64,000 bases of DNA. Source: Spongiactinospora rosea (lineage in GTDB: Bacteria; Actinomycetota; Actinomycetes; Streptosporangiales; Streptosporangiaceae). The DNA lies in assembly GCF_003315795.1 (NCBI RefSeq), contig NZ_QMEY01000006.1:1-64000 (forward strand). Direction: 5' to 3'. The position numbers were made by a program, and so were the translations under genes. Shown piece by piece: positions 40,951 through 49,153 of the stretch; the first letter of the stretch is position 1; each line of letters opens with the position of its first letter. The notes beneath the pieces were generated by a model. It saw nothing but the letters and a program-made list of their open reading frames with translations. It did not search any database and was not told the origin of the DNA.

Positions 40951-42477
40951 TCACGGCCGGGGTTCCCCGATGGGCCGGATGTGCCTGAGCGTGAGCAGGC
41001 ACAACAGGCTCACGGCGAGAATCGCGGCCCCCGCGGCGAGGGCGGCGACGTTCAGGCCGGCGGTGAACGCCGCCTGCGCGTCGCGGATGGTGCCCGGGGG
41101 GATCCGCCCGGACAGCGCCATGGCTTCGCCGAGGCTGCCGGTGACCCGCTGGGCGATCTCCGGGGCGGCCTGCTCCGGCGGCTGGGCCCGGGACCGGTAG
41201 ACGGCGGTGGTGAGGCTGCCCAGCAGGACGACCCCGGCGGCGAGGCCGAGTTCCTGCACGGTCTCCGACATCGCCGCCGCCGACCCCGACTTCTCCGCCG
41301 GCGCGGCCCCCACGACGATGTCGGTGCCCAGCGCCGCGATGGCCCCCAGCCCCAGGTAGATGAAGGCGAAGCCGGCCACGACGCCCGCCCGGCCGTCGCT
41401 GCCGGCCGTGGCGAGCAGCAGGTAACCGATCAGGGACAGGCCCAGCGTCGCCGCCATGACCGTCCCCGGCCGGATGTGCCTGGCCACGATCGGCGCGCCG
41501 ATGGCGGCGGCGAACATCGCCAGCGCCGGCGGCCCCATCCACAGCCCGGCCTGGGCCGGTGAGAGCCCCTGGACCAGTTGCAGGAACTGGGTGACCAGGT
41601 ACATCGTGCCGCCCACGCCGACGAGGCCGATCAGCAGGACCGCCAGGGCGGCCGAGAACCCGCGGTCGGTGAACAGCCGCATGTCCAGCAGCGGGGAGGC
41701 CAGCCGCAGTTGCCTGCGCACGAAGGCGGTGCCCGCCGCGGCGGCGGTCAGTGCGAGCAGCGGCGTCAGCGCGTCGATGCCGCCGCCGGCCAGGTGCTTG
41801 ACGGCGTAGACGAGCGGCAGGATGGCGGCCAGCGACAGGGCGACGCTGGTGAGGTCGAGGCGGCCCTGGCCGGGCGCGGCGTACTCGGGCAGCAGCGCCC
41901 GCGCACAGGCCAGGACGAGCGCGGCCACCGGCAGCGCGATCAGGAAGGCCGCGCCCCACCAGAACCGGCCGACCAGGGCGCCGCCGGCCACGGGTCCGGC
42001 GGCCATGCCCAGGGAGAACATGGTGGCCCACACGCCGATGGCCACGGCCCGCTGCCGTACGTCGGTGAACATGTTGCCGATCAGGGACAGGGTCGAGGGC
42101 ATGAGGGTGGCGCCGGCGACGCCGAGCAGCGCCCGGGCCGCGATCAGGGTGGCGGAGTTCGGCGCGAACGCGGCCAGGACGGACACGGCCGCGAACGCGG
42201 TGACGCCGATCATCAGCAGGCGGCGCCTGCCGATCCGGTCTCCCAGGGTGCCCATGGTGATGAGGAACCCGGCGATGAAGAAGCCGTAGGCGTCCATGAT
42301 CCACAGGGTTTCGGTGGCCGTGGGATTCAGCTCGGCGGCCATGCTGGGGGAGACCAGGTACAAGACCGTGACATCGAACCCCAGCAGCGCGGTGGGCAGC
42401 GCCAGCAGTCCCAGGCCGAGCCACTGCCGCAGCCCGGCCCGCTGCGGCGTCGTGACGTCTTCTCCTTGCGAAAGCAT
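40951..42477 (-). CDS. MFS multidrug exporter (DHA2, 14-helix)
   Basis: A 508-residue DHA2 transporter with about 14 helices. Motif A LGDRIGRRRLLMIG, motif C-like GVAGATLMPSTLSLI and the AAGPVAGGALVG helix are visible. It should expel cationic or amphipathic compounds with proton motive force. The ATG at 42,477 has no upstream Shine-Dalgarno; the AAGGAG-like run is inside the gene, and TACTAT lies 10 nt before the ATG, so the transcript may be leaderless. Confidence 0.92.
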   Translation of the reverse strand: MLSQGEDVTTPQRAGLRQWLGLGLLALPTALLGFDVTVLYLVSPSMAAELNPTATETLWIMDAYGFFIAGFLITMGTLGDRIGRRRLLMIGVTAFAAVSVLAAFAPNSATLIAARALLGVAGATLMPSTLSLIGNMFTDVRQRAVAIGVWATMFSLGMAAGPVAGGALVGRFWWGAAFLIALPVAALVLACARALLPEYAAPGQGRLDLTSVALSLAAILPLVYAVKHLAGGGIDALTPLLALTAAAAGTAFVRRQLRLASPLLDMRLFTDRGFSAALAVLLIGLVGVGGTMYLVTQFLQLVQGLSPAQAGLWMGPPALAMFAAAIGAPIVARHIRPGTVMAATLGLSLIGYLLLATAGSDGRAGVVAGFAFIYLGLGAIAALGTDIVVGAAPAEKSGSAAAMSETVQELGLAAGVVLLGSLTTAVYRSRAQPPEQAAPEIAQRVTGSLGEAMALSGRIPPGTIRDAQAAFTAGLNVAALAAGAAILAVSLLCLLTLRHIRPIGEPRP

Positions 42478-42514
42478 ATTTGAACCATAGTACAACTAGT
42501 ACGATCGTTCAAAT
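42478..42514 (-). promoter_or_regulatory. 37-bp dyad over the MFS promoter
   Basis: Perfect 8-bp arms ATTTGAAC and GTTCAAAT border a partly symmetric core with two TAGTAC elements (42,488 and 42,497). It abuts the exporter ATG and contains the only plausible -10 box (minus-strand TACTAT). Likely target of the co-transcribed TetR. Confidence 0.72.
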
Positions 42515-42548
42515 ACCTGACGTCCCGGCCCGGCCCCCTCGCCGCCTC

Positions 42549-43160
42549 TCAGGTGGTGACGTAGGCGGCGCGGCGGCCGGCCGCGAGGACGGCGGCCTGG
42601 CGGGCGACGCGGGCGCCGAGGTGTTCGGCGGTGGCGATGTCGGCGGCGTGCACGGTGTCGACGCCGCCGTCCAGCGGGGTCTGTGCCCCGGCGCCGGTCC
42701 AGAAGCCGAGGCGGTTGAGGTCGTTCTCGGTGCTCGTGGTGGAGTTCCAGCCGGGGGCGAGGCCGAGGCTGACCCACAGCATGCGGTGCTGGGCGGCGAA
42801 GGTGATGAGGAAGGCGAGGGTGCTGAACTTGTCGCCGTTCTTGGACGCGGAGTTGGTGAAGCCGGCCGCCAGCTTGTCGGCCCAGCGGCCTTCGGCGAAG
42901 CGGCGGCTGGTGGCCTCGGCGAAGGCGTGGAAGGCGGCGGTCGCGCTGCCCATGTAGGTGGGGGAGCCGAAGATGATGGCGTCGGCGTCGTCCAGTTGCC
43001 GCCACTGCCGCTCGGTGATGGCGTCCACCGGGACGAAGGGCACGTCCGCGCCGGCATCGGCCGCTCCGCGCCGGACCGCCTCGGCGAGGACCGCCGTGTG
43101 CCCGTAGCCGGAGTGGAAGGCGACGGCGACGGAGGGGGCCGGGGCGATGGATTCGGGCAT
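42549..43160 (-). CDS. WrbA-like flavodoxin-fold NAD(P)H:quinone reductase
   Basis: A 203-residue flavodoxin-fold protein: phosphate loop FHSGYGHTAVLAEA, then AIIFGSPTYMGSATAA and the ASKNGDKFSTLAFLITFAAQHRM region of the WrbA family. It should bind FMN and reduce quinones by two electrons. Divergent from a TetR gene; each gene has one GACCGGTC site in its promoter, so it is the likely repressed target. Confidence 0.9.
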   Translation of the reverse strand: MPESIAPAPSVAVAFHSGYGHTAVLAEAVRRGAADAGADVPFVPVDAITERQWRQLDDADAIIFGSPTYMGSATAAFHAFAEATSRRFAEGRWADKLAAGFTNSASKNGDKFSTLAFLITFAAQHRMLWVSLGLAPGWNSTTSTENDLNRLGFWTGAGAQTPLDGGVDTVHAADIATAEHLGARVARQAAVLAAGRRAAYVTT

Positions 43161-43227
43161 GTCAACTCCAGTGGTTCGGTGGTCCGGGTACTGCGATGGC
43201 GGCGCCTCCAGGGCTCCCGCCGATGGC

Positions 43228-43240
43228 TAATATGACCGGT
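43228..43240. promoter_or_regulatory. Operator copy 1 (AATATGACCGGTC)
   Basis: A perfect palindrome GACCGGTC flanked on the left by AATAT, 68 bp upstream of the WrbA start. It is an exact inverted copy of the 13-mer at 43,313-43,325. Confidence 0.7.
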
Positions 43241-43312
43241 CGTCTTGGATTAGTCAAGCCGCCGCGGACGCCCGCAGACCCCAGCGCGGCGGCCGTTTGA
43301 CATCTTTAAGGA

Positions 43313-43325
43313 GACCGGTCATATT
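43313..43325. promoter_or_regulatory. Operator copy 2 (GACCGGTCATATT)
   Basis: Inverted copy of 43,228-43,240, 85 bp away, lying between the AAGGAG and the start codon region of the TetR gene. The placement would block translation initiation or elongation of its own gene. Confidence 0.7.
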
Positions 43326-43914
43326 GCCTGGTATGCCGCGCCCGAGTGTGAAGGAAAAACTGGTCGAGTACGCCGAGTCGGTGTTCCGCCGCAAGGGCTT
43401 CAACGGCGCCAGCGTGCAGGACATCACCACCGCCGCGGGCGTGCCCAAGGGCTCCTTCTACAACCACTTCCAGAGCAAACAGGAACTCGCCGCCGAGATC
43501 GTGCGCCGCTACTGCGACGCCACCGACTTCAGCATGCTCGGCGACACCGGCGCCCGCGAGCACACGGCGCTGGAACGCATTCGCGTCCACTTCGCCATCC
43601 AGGCCGAGCGCACCCGCGCCACCGGCGTCGGGTACGGCTGCCTGCTGGTCACCATGGCCAGTGACTCACCGACCTCCGGCGATGAGGTGCGCTCGGCCGT
43701 GCAGGAAGGCTTCGACGGATGGACCTGCGCGCTTGCCACGCTGATCGAGGGGGCCCAGCAGGCCGGCCAGATCGCCTCCGCCCGCCGCGCCGCAGACCTG
43801 GCCGCCTTCCTGATCGACGCCTTCGAAGGGGGCGCCCTGCGCGGTAAGGCCACCGACGACCACACCGCCTCCATGCGGGCCCTGGACATCGCCCTGGACG
43901 CCCTGCGCCCCTGA
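43324..43914 (+). CDS. TetR-family repressor of WrbA-like gene
   Basis: A regulator of about 196 residues with helix-turn-helix ASVQDITTAAGVPKGSFYNHFQSKQEL and a TetR_C domain of the quinone/AcrR-like type. The TTG at 43,324 is preferred since AAGGAG lies 10 nt upstream; an ATG at 43,333 is also possible but 19 nt from it. Single Cys residues near 60-107 (RRYCDAT, GYGCLL) could sense electrophilic quinones; this is speculative. Confidence 0.88.
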   Translation: MPGMPRPSVKEKLVEYAESVFRRKGFNGASVQDITTAAGVPKGSFYNHFQSKQELAAEIVRRYCDATDFSMLGDTGAREHTALERIRVHFAIQAERTRATGVGYGCLLVTMASDSPTSGDEVRSAVQEGFDGWTCALATLIEGAQQAGQIASARRAADLAAFLIDAFEGGALRGKATDDHTASMRALDIALDALRP

Positions 43915-44010
43915 CCCCGCACCTCTCCTCCCGCCCGCCGCGGCCGTAGCAAGGTCTTGATCGAACACGATCTCGATAGGTGACGGCCGCCGCCGACCCG
44001 GAGGAGAACG

Positions 44011-45216
44011 ATGACCGACAGCACCGTTTTCGACCAGGACTATCTGCGCGACCCGCACGAGGTCTTCGCGCGGCTGAGAGAGCAGGGCCCGGTCACACCG
44101 ACCGCCACCGCCCACGGCGTCAAGATCTGGCTGGTCACCCGCTACGACGACGTCAAGGCCGCGATGACCGACCCCCGCATCAGCAAGGCCTTCGCGGGCA
44201 ACCTTGAGGTGTTCAAGGCCAACGAGCTGGAAGGCGGCGACAGCCGCGGCGCCGCGGCGGTCGTCCCGGACAACATGCTCTTCTCCGACCCGCCCGACCA
44301 CACGCGGCTGCGCCGCATCGCCGTCAAGGCCTTCACCGCGGGCCGGATCCGCGCGTTGCGCCCCCGCATCGAACAGATCAGCGCGCGCCTCCTCGATCCG
44401 CTGGGAACCGAGTTCGACCTGCTGGAGGATTACGCGATCCCGCTGCCCGCGATGGTGATCGGCGAACTGCTCGGCGTACCCGAGGCCGACTGGCCGCGGC
44501 TGATCCGCCTGTCGGGCACCGCCATCGAAGGCTCGGCCCACGACCCGGCCGAGGTCGTGGCGGCCGCCCAGGAAACCCTGGCCTACCTCACCGACCTGTG
44601 CGCGGCCAAACGGGCCGACCCGGCCGATGACCTGATCAGCGCCATGGTCGCCGTCCACGACGAGGACGGCGGCATCGACGACGTCGAGCTGATCAGCACC
44701 TCCTGGGTGCTCATGGTCGCCGGGCACGAGACGACCGTCCACCTGATCGGCAACGGCATGCGCGCGCTGCTGGCCCACCCCGCCCAGATGGCCCGCCTGC
44801 GCGCGGACCCCGCGCTGCTGCCCGACGCCATCGAGGAGTTCCTCCGCTACGACGGCCCGGTCGCCACCGGCACCTACCGCTACACCACCGAACCGGTGAC
44901 GATCGGCGGGGTGGACATCCCCGCGGGGCAGCTCATCGTGGTCTGCCTGCTGTCGGCCAACCGCGACGCCGCACGGTACGAGGACGCCGGCCGCTTCGAC
45001 ATCACCAGGAAACCCGCCCAGCACCTGACCTTCGGGCACGGCGTCCACTACTGCCTGGGCGCCCCGCTGGCCCGCGTCGAAGGCGAGGTCGCCTTCCGGC
45101 ACCTGCTGGAACGCTTCCCCGGCCTGCGCCCGGCCGTACCCATCGACCGGCTCACCTGGCGGCCGGGCATGCTCATGCACGGCCTGACCGCCCTGCCGGT
45201 ACGCACCCGCCCCTGA
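44011..45216 (+). CDS. Cytochrome P450 (CYP107-like)
   Basis: A 401-residue soluble P450: I-helix VAGHETTVHLIG, K-helix EEFLRY, haem loop FGHGVHYCLGAPLARVEG. It opens FDQDYLRDPHEVFARLREQGPV, as in CYP107-type macrolide/steroid hydroxylases. GGAGG precedes the ATG. It follows the TetR gene by 96 nt that hold a small dyad GATCG-AACA-CGATC. No ferredoxin partner nearby. Confidence 0.92.
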   Translation: MTDSTVFDQDYLRDPHEVFARLREQGPVTPTATAHGVKIWLVTRYDDVKAAMTDPRISKAFAGNLEVFKANELEGGDSRGAAAVVPDNMLFSDPPDHTRLRRIAVKAFTAGRIRALRPRIEQISARLLDPLGTEFDLLEDYAIPLPAMVIGELLGVPEADWPRLIRLSGTAIEGSAHDPAEVVAAAQETLAYLTDLCAAKRADPADDLISAMVAVHDEDGGIDDVELISTSWVLMVAGHETTVHLIGNGMRALLAHPAQMARLRADPALLPDAIEEFLRYDGPVATGTYRYTTEPVTIGGVDIPAGQLIVVCLLSANRDAARYEDAGRFDITRKPAQHLTFGHGVHYCLGAPLARVEGEVAFRHLLERFPGLRPAVPIDRLTWRPGMLMHGLTALPVRTRP

Positions 45217-45318
45217 CCGGCGACCGCAGGGCATCGGCCGGGCCTGCCGGCCCCATCCAGACCGCATGGGGCGAGCGGGCCGAGCCCGGCGGCGGCACCC
45301 GCCCACTAGGCTGGGGGA

Positions 45319-45340
45319 GTACCCCGCGCACGCGGGGTAC
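45319..45340. promoter_or_regulatory. 22-bp perfect dyad upstream of HxlR gene
   Basis: GTACCCCGCG-CA-CGCGGGGTAC, 10-bp perfect arms, begins 7 bp after a TAGGCT -10-like box and ends 36 bp before the ATG. Suits HxlR autorepression; as RNA it would also form a stable hairpin. Confidence 0.7.
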
Positions 45341-45376
45341 CCGCCGAAAAGCCGGTACTACCTTGGGGATGGGGCC

Positions 45377-45742
45377 ATGCCGAGACAGCCGTACCTGTGC
45401 GGGCTGGACGCCGCCGTCGACGTCGTCGGCGGCAAATGGAAAGCACTGATCCTGTGGGCGCTCGCCGACGGCGGCCCGCACCGCTTCGGCGAACTCAAAC
45501 GGCAGGTCCCCGGCGTCAGCGAGAAGATGCTGATCCAGCAGCTTCGCGAACTGGAGGCCGACGAGGTCGTCCACCGCGAGGTCTACCACCAGGTCCCGCC
45601 CAAGGTCGAATACTCCCTCACCGAGCTGGGCCGCTCCCTCAACCAGGCACTGGCCCCGCTGGGAGCCTGGGGGGCCCGGCACAAGTCGTTCATCGAGGCC
45701 ACCCGCGCCGCCGCCGAGGCCGCCGGGCAACCCGCCCGCTGA
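45377..45742 (+). CDS. HxlR-family winged-helix regulator
   Basis: A 121-residue HxlR protein: DVVGGKWKALILWALADGGPHRFGELKRQVPGVSEKMLIQQLRELE is the family core, with a single N-terminal Cys (YLCGLDAAVD) placed as in redox- or aldehyde-sensing HxlR/QorR/YodB proteins. The ATG follows GGATGGGG. It probably represses itself at the 22-bp dyad; other targets are not obvious. Confidence 0.92.
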   Translation: MPRQPYLCGLDAAVDVVGGKWKALILWALADGGPHRFGELKRQVPGVSEKMLIQQLRELEADEVVHREVYHQVPPKVEYSLTELGRSLNQALAPLGAWGARHKSFIEATRAAAEAAGQPAR

Positions 45743-45764
45743 CCCCCCGCCGCCCCTGCGCGGC

Positions 45765-46505
45765 TCAGCGGGGGAACAGCTCGAACGCCACCGCCGCCAC
45801 CCCGCCGAACATCGCCCCCTCGGCCGCGGCGGCCCCGGCCAGCAGCTCCCGGGCGTACTCCCGCGGGTCACGGCCGGTCAGCGCCGCGATGTAGGAGCGG
45901 TGCTCCAGCAGCGAGGCGATCGCCCGTTCCAGCCCCGGCCCGGCCGCCACCGCGTGCGTCGGATACGGCGAGCCCGACACCGCCACCCACCGCACACCGT
46001 CCCACGGCGCGAGCCCCGGCTCGGGAAAGATCCACCGGTTGCCCGCGTCGGCGGCGGCGTCCAGCGCGGCCCGCCCCACCGCCCGGTGATCAGGGGTGTT
46101 CCACACCCGCCCGCCGGGCCAGGTGTCATGATGATTGACGGTGATCACCAGCTCGGGGCGGTGCCGGCGGATCGCCAGCGCCAGCTCTCGCCGCAGCGCC
46201 GGGCCGTACTCGATGGTGCCATCGGCCAGCCCGAGGAACTCCACCGATTCCACCCCGACGACGGCCGCGGCGGCCCGCTGCTCGCCCTCGCGCACCGGCG
46301 CGGCCCGCCGCGGGTCCATCGTGTCGATCCCCGCCTCGCCGCGGGTGGCCAGCAGGTAGGACACGCTGCGCCCCTCATCGGTCCAGGAGGCGATGGCGGC
46401 GGCGGTGCCGTACTCCAGGTCATCGGGGTGGGCGACGATGGCCAGCGCCGTGCGCCAGTCGGCGGGCATCGGCTCCAGCGTCGGCCGCGCGGTCGGATCA
46501 CTCAT
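45765..46505 (-). CDS. PIG-L/LmbE-family deacetylase
   Basis: A 246-residue zinc deacetylase with metal motif AHPDDLEYG (His26, Asp29 region), substrate loop NHHDTW and the C-terminal HxxH-like TPDHRAVGRAALDA. The family contains MshB/Mca of mycothiol metabolism and GlcNAc-type deacetylases of natural-product pathways. Cytosolic. Convergent with the HxlR gene; substrate not assignable. Confidence 0.9.
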   Translation of the reverse strand: MSDPTARPTLEPMPADWRTALAIVAHPDDLEYGTAAAIASWTDEGRSVSYLLATRGEAGIDTMDPRRAAPVREGEQRAAAAVVGVESVEFLGLADGTIEYGPALRRELALAIRRHRPELVITVNHHDTWPGGRVWNTPDHRAVGRAALDAAADAGNRWIFPEPGLAPWDGVRWVAVSGSPYPTHAVAAGPGLERAIASLLEHRSYIAALTGRDPREYARELLAGAAAAEGAMFGGVAAVAFELFPR

Positions 46506-46541
46506 AACGGCCCCAACCTACCGCCCCCGCCCCCCGGGGGT

Positions 46542-47435
46542 TCAGCCCGCCGCGCGGCGGACCCGCGCGGCCAGCGCGGCGATGTGGTCGCGCCAGGCCG
46601 CCAGCGCCGCCTGCCGGGCGTCGGGCAGATCGGCGGGGCCGTCCTGGGTCAGCACCAGCCGCGCCCCGTGGCCGGTACCGGGCGCCAGCTCGAAACGGAC
46701 CCGCCCGGCGGGCCGCTCATCGTAGCGCCAGGCGTACTCCAGCCCGGCGCGCGGCGCCGCGCCGCCCTTGTCATCGGTGCCGTCGGTGTCGTCCCACACC
46801 TTGGTGACCTCGGCGGCCGGCACCGCGGCGGTGATGAACGCCGCCGGCGGCGCATCGCCGGGCACGGGCGGCGCGTCGCCTCCCAGCAGCATTGCCCACA
46901 CCTGCCCGACCGGCAGGGTGAGCTGACGTTCGAACCGCACCCGCCACCCGGCGGGGGAGTCGGCGGCCACCCCGTCCTGCAGCCCCAGCCGCGCGACCAG
47001 CGTCTCGTGGGCGTCCAGCATCCGTCCCGCCGGCGTGATCGGCGCGCCGCGCAGCAGTTCGTCCATGCCGCTCACGCACGCCTGCCACCCGGCGGCGTAG
47101 CTGGCCGCGCCGTAGTGGTCGTCGAAGATGTGGGTGAGCACCAGCAGGCTGTGCCCGCCGTCGGGGATCACCTCCCAGCGCAGGTTCTCCCCCTCCCAGG
47201 TGTAGGCGATCACCCGCGGCGGGTCCAGCTCGGTGATCACGCCGGTGCCGGCGCCGGTGAAGGTCACCTTGCCGCCGATCCGCAGCTCCCATTCCACCTG
47301 CATCGGGAACCAGTGGGCGAGCCGGGCGGGGTCGGTCAGGGCCTGCCACACCGTGTGCGGCGGATGGGCGAGCCTGCGCTCCATGCGCAGGACGCTGCGG
47401 CCCTCCTCGGTGCGCAAGGTCTGCTCCGTGCTCAC
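46542..47435 (-). CDS. Tandem SRPBCC/AHSA1 protein
   Basis: A 297-residue protein with an N-terminal AHSA1 domain (about 12-130: RLAHPPHTVWQALTDPARLAHWFPMQVEW ... GWQACVSGMDELL) and a second, weaker SRPBCC-like half (about 165-297: FERQLTLPVGQVWAMLL ... ALAAWRDHIAALAARV). GTG start overlaps the ArsR stop (GTGA). ArsR-SRPBCC operons are common; the pair may respond to a hydrophobic ligand. Confidence 0.85.
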   Translation of the reverse strand: MSTEQTLRTEEGRSVLRMERRLAHPPHTVWQALTDPARLAHWFPMQVEWELRIGGKVTFTGAGTGVITELDPPRVIAYTWEGENLRWEVIPDGGHSLLVLTHIFDDHYGAASYAAGWQACVSGMDELLRGAPITPAGRMLDAHETLVARLGLQDGVAADSPAGWRVRFERQLTLPVGQVWAMLLGGDAPPVPGDAPPAAFITAAVPAAEVTKVWDDTDGTDDKGGAAPRAGLEYAWRYDERPAGRVRFELAPGTGHGARLVLTQDGPADLPDARQAALAAWRDHIAALAARVRRAAG

Positions 47436-47815
47436 GTCACATCCTCCTGTCCGGTCATCTCATCGGTCATCTCATCGGTCATCTCATCGGTCATCTCATC
47501 GGCGATCTCATCGCGGCCGGAGTCCAGGTGGGCCTCCAGCGCGTCCAGGCTCGTGGCCCACAGCCTGCGGTAGGGGGCCAGCCAGGCGTCGAGCGCGGCC
47601 AGCGGCTCGGGACGCAGCTCATACCAGCGCCGCTGCGCCTCGCGGCGGACCGTCACCAGCCCCGCCTCGCGCAGCACCCGCAGGTGCTTGGAGGTGCCGG
47701 GCTGGGTGAGGGCCAGGTGCTCGGTCAGCTCCCCGACCGAACGCGGGCGTTCCAGCAGCAGGTCCAGGATGCGGCGCCGGGCCGGTTCGGCGAGTACGTC
47801 AAAAGGTACGGACAC
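47432..47815 (-). CDS. ArsR-family regulator with repetitive acidic tail
   Basis: A 127-residue ArsR protein: DVLAEPARRRILDLLLERPRSVGELTEHLALTQPGTSKHLRVLREAGLV forms the winged helix, and there is no metal-binding CxC. The C-terminal 20 residues are an acidic DEMT repeat encoded by a perfect 12-bp tandem repeat. GTG start. It is the first gene of an operon with the SRPBCC protein and is divergent from a class V aminotransferase-like gene. Confidence 0.9.
   Translation of the reverse strand: MSVPFDVLAEPARRRILDLLLERPRSVGELTEHLALTQPGTSKHLRVLREAGLVTVRREAQRRWYELRPEPLAALDAWLAPYRRLWATSLDALEAHLDSGRDEIADEMTDEMTDEMTDEMTGQEDVT
47453..47512. repeat. 12-bp tandem repeat, four perfect copies plus one degenerate
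   Basis: GGTCATCTCATC repeats four times (47,453-47,500) and a fifth copy has two mismatches. On the coding strand it encodes the repeated DEMT tail of the ArsR regulator. The unit is a multiple of three, so slippage changes tail length but not frame. Confidence 0.95.
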
Positions 47816-47897
47816 CCCCTAAACATACCGCCCCGGTTATATGCCCGCAACCGCATGTACAGTGTCCGGGGCCGCCCGCCGCCCCCGCTGGGGCACC

Positions 47898-49097
47898 ATG
47901 AAGGGCATGAGCGAAGGCATCGACGTCGAAGCCCTGCGCGCCGACACCCCCGGCTGCGCCCACGTCGCCCACTTCAACAACGCCGGCGCCGCCCTGCCGC
48001 CGCGCCCGGTCACCGACGCCGTCATCGCCCACCAGCGACTGGAGGCCCGCATCGGCGGCTATGAGGCCGCCGAGCACGCCGAAAAGGCCATCGCCGGCTC
48101 CTATGAGGCCATCGCCGCCCTCATCGGCGCCGCCCCCGACGAGATCGCCTTCATCGAGAACGCCACCCGCGCCTGGGACATGGCCTTCTACTCCATCCCC
48201 TTCGCCGCCGGCGATCGCATCCTCACCACCACCAGCGAATACGCCAGCAACGGCATCGCCTTCGCCCAGGTCGCCCGCCGCACCGGCGCCCACGTCCAGG
48301 CCGTGCCCGACGACGAGCACGGCCAGATGTCGGTGCAGGCCCTGGCCGCCGAACTCGACCGCGGCCGCGTCGCTCTGGTCGCCGTCAACCACGTCCCCAC
48401 CCACAACGGGCTCATCAACCCCGCCCGGCGGATCGGCGCCCTGTGCCGCCGGGCGGGCGTCCCCTTCCTGCTGGACGCCTGCCAGTCGATCGGCCAGTTC
48501 CCGGTCGATGTCGCCGACATCGGCTGCGACATGCTGTCGGCCACCGGCCGCAAGTTCCTGCGCGGCCCGCGCGGCACCGGCTTCCTGTACGTGCGCCGCG
48601 ACCTGGCCGCCCGCCTGGAACCGCCGTTCCTGGACCTGCACTCGGCCACCTGGACCGCCCCCGGCGCCTACACCATCCGCCCCGATGCCCGCCGCTTCGA
48701 GACCTGGGAACGCAACGTCGCCGGGCAGATCGGCCTCGGCGTCGCCGCCGGCTACGCCACCGCGGTGGGCCTGGCCGCCACCGGCCGCCACATCCGCGGC
48801 CTGGCCGACGGCCTTCGCCGCCGCCTGGCCGACCTGCCCCACGTCACCGTCCTGGACCGCGGCGAGCACCGCTGCGGCATCGTCACCTTCGACGTGCGCG
48901 GCCACCGCCCCGCCGACGTCAAACGCGCGCTGCGCGAACACGCCGTCAACCTCAGCGTCACCGACATCGCCCACCACCGCCTGGACGCCCCCACCGTGCC
49001 CGCCGCCCTGCGCGCCTCACCGCACCACTACAACACCGAGACCGAGATCGACCACCTGGCCGGCCTCATCGCCCGGATCGCCGCCCGCCGCCCCTGA
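47898..49097 (+). CDS. Class V aminotransferase-fold PLP enzyme
   Basis: A 399-residue PLP enzyme of the cysteine desulphurase-like fold: NNAGAALPPRPVTDAV opening, the cofactor Asp/Gln segment FLLDACQSIGQFPVD and the Schiff-base Lys in SATGRKFLRGPRGTGFLYV. There is no obvious catalytic Cys loop of SufS/IscS, so it may be an epimerase, lyase or egtE-like C-S lyase. The ATG at 47,898 follows CTGGGG; a second ATG is three codons later. Divergent from the ArsR gene. Confidence 0.87.
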   Translation: MKGMSEGIDVEALRADTPGCAHVAHFNNAGAALPPRPVTDAVIAHQRLEARIGGYEAAEHAEKAIAGSYEAIAALIGAAPDEIAFIENATRAWDMAFYSIPFAAGDRILTTTSEYASNGIAFAQVARRTGAHVQAVPDDEHGQMSVQALAAELDRGRVALVAVNHVPTHNGLINPARRIGALCRRAGVPFLLDACQSIGQFPVDVADIGCDMLSATGRKFLRGPRGTGFLYVRRDLAARLEPPFLDLHSATWTAPGAYTIRPDARRFETWERNVAGQIGLGVAAGYATAVGLAATGRHIRGLADGLRRRLADLPHVTVLDRGEHRCGIVTFDVRGHRPADVKRALREHAVNLSVTDIAHHRLDAPTVPAALRASPHHYNTETEIDHLAGLIARIAARRP

Positions 49098-49153
49098 AGC
49101 GCCCCCCTCAAGCGCCCCGGCCGCCGTCGGCGGCGGCTGGTTTAATACCGGGC

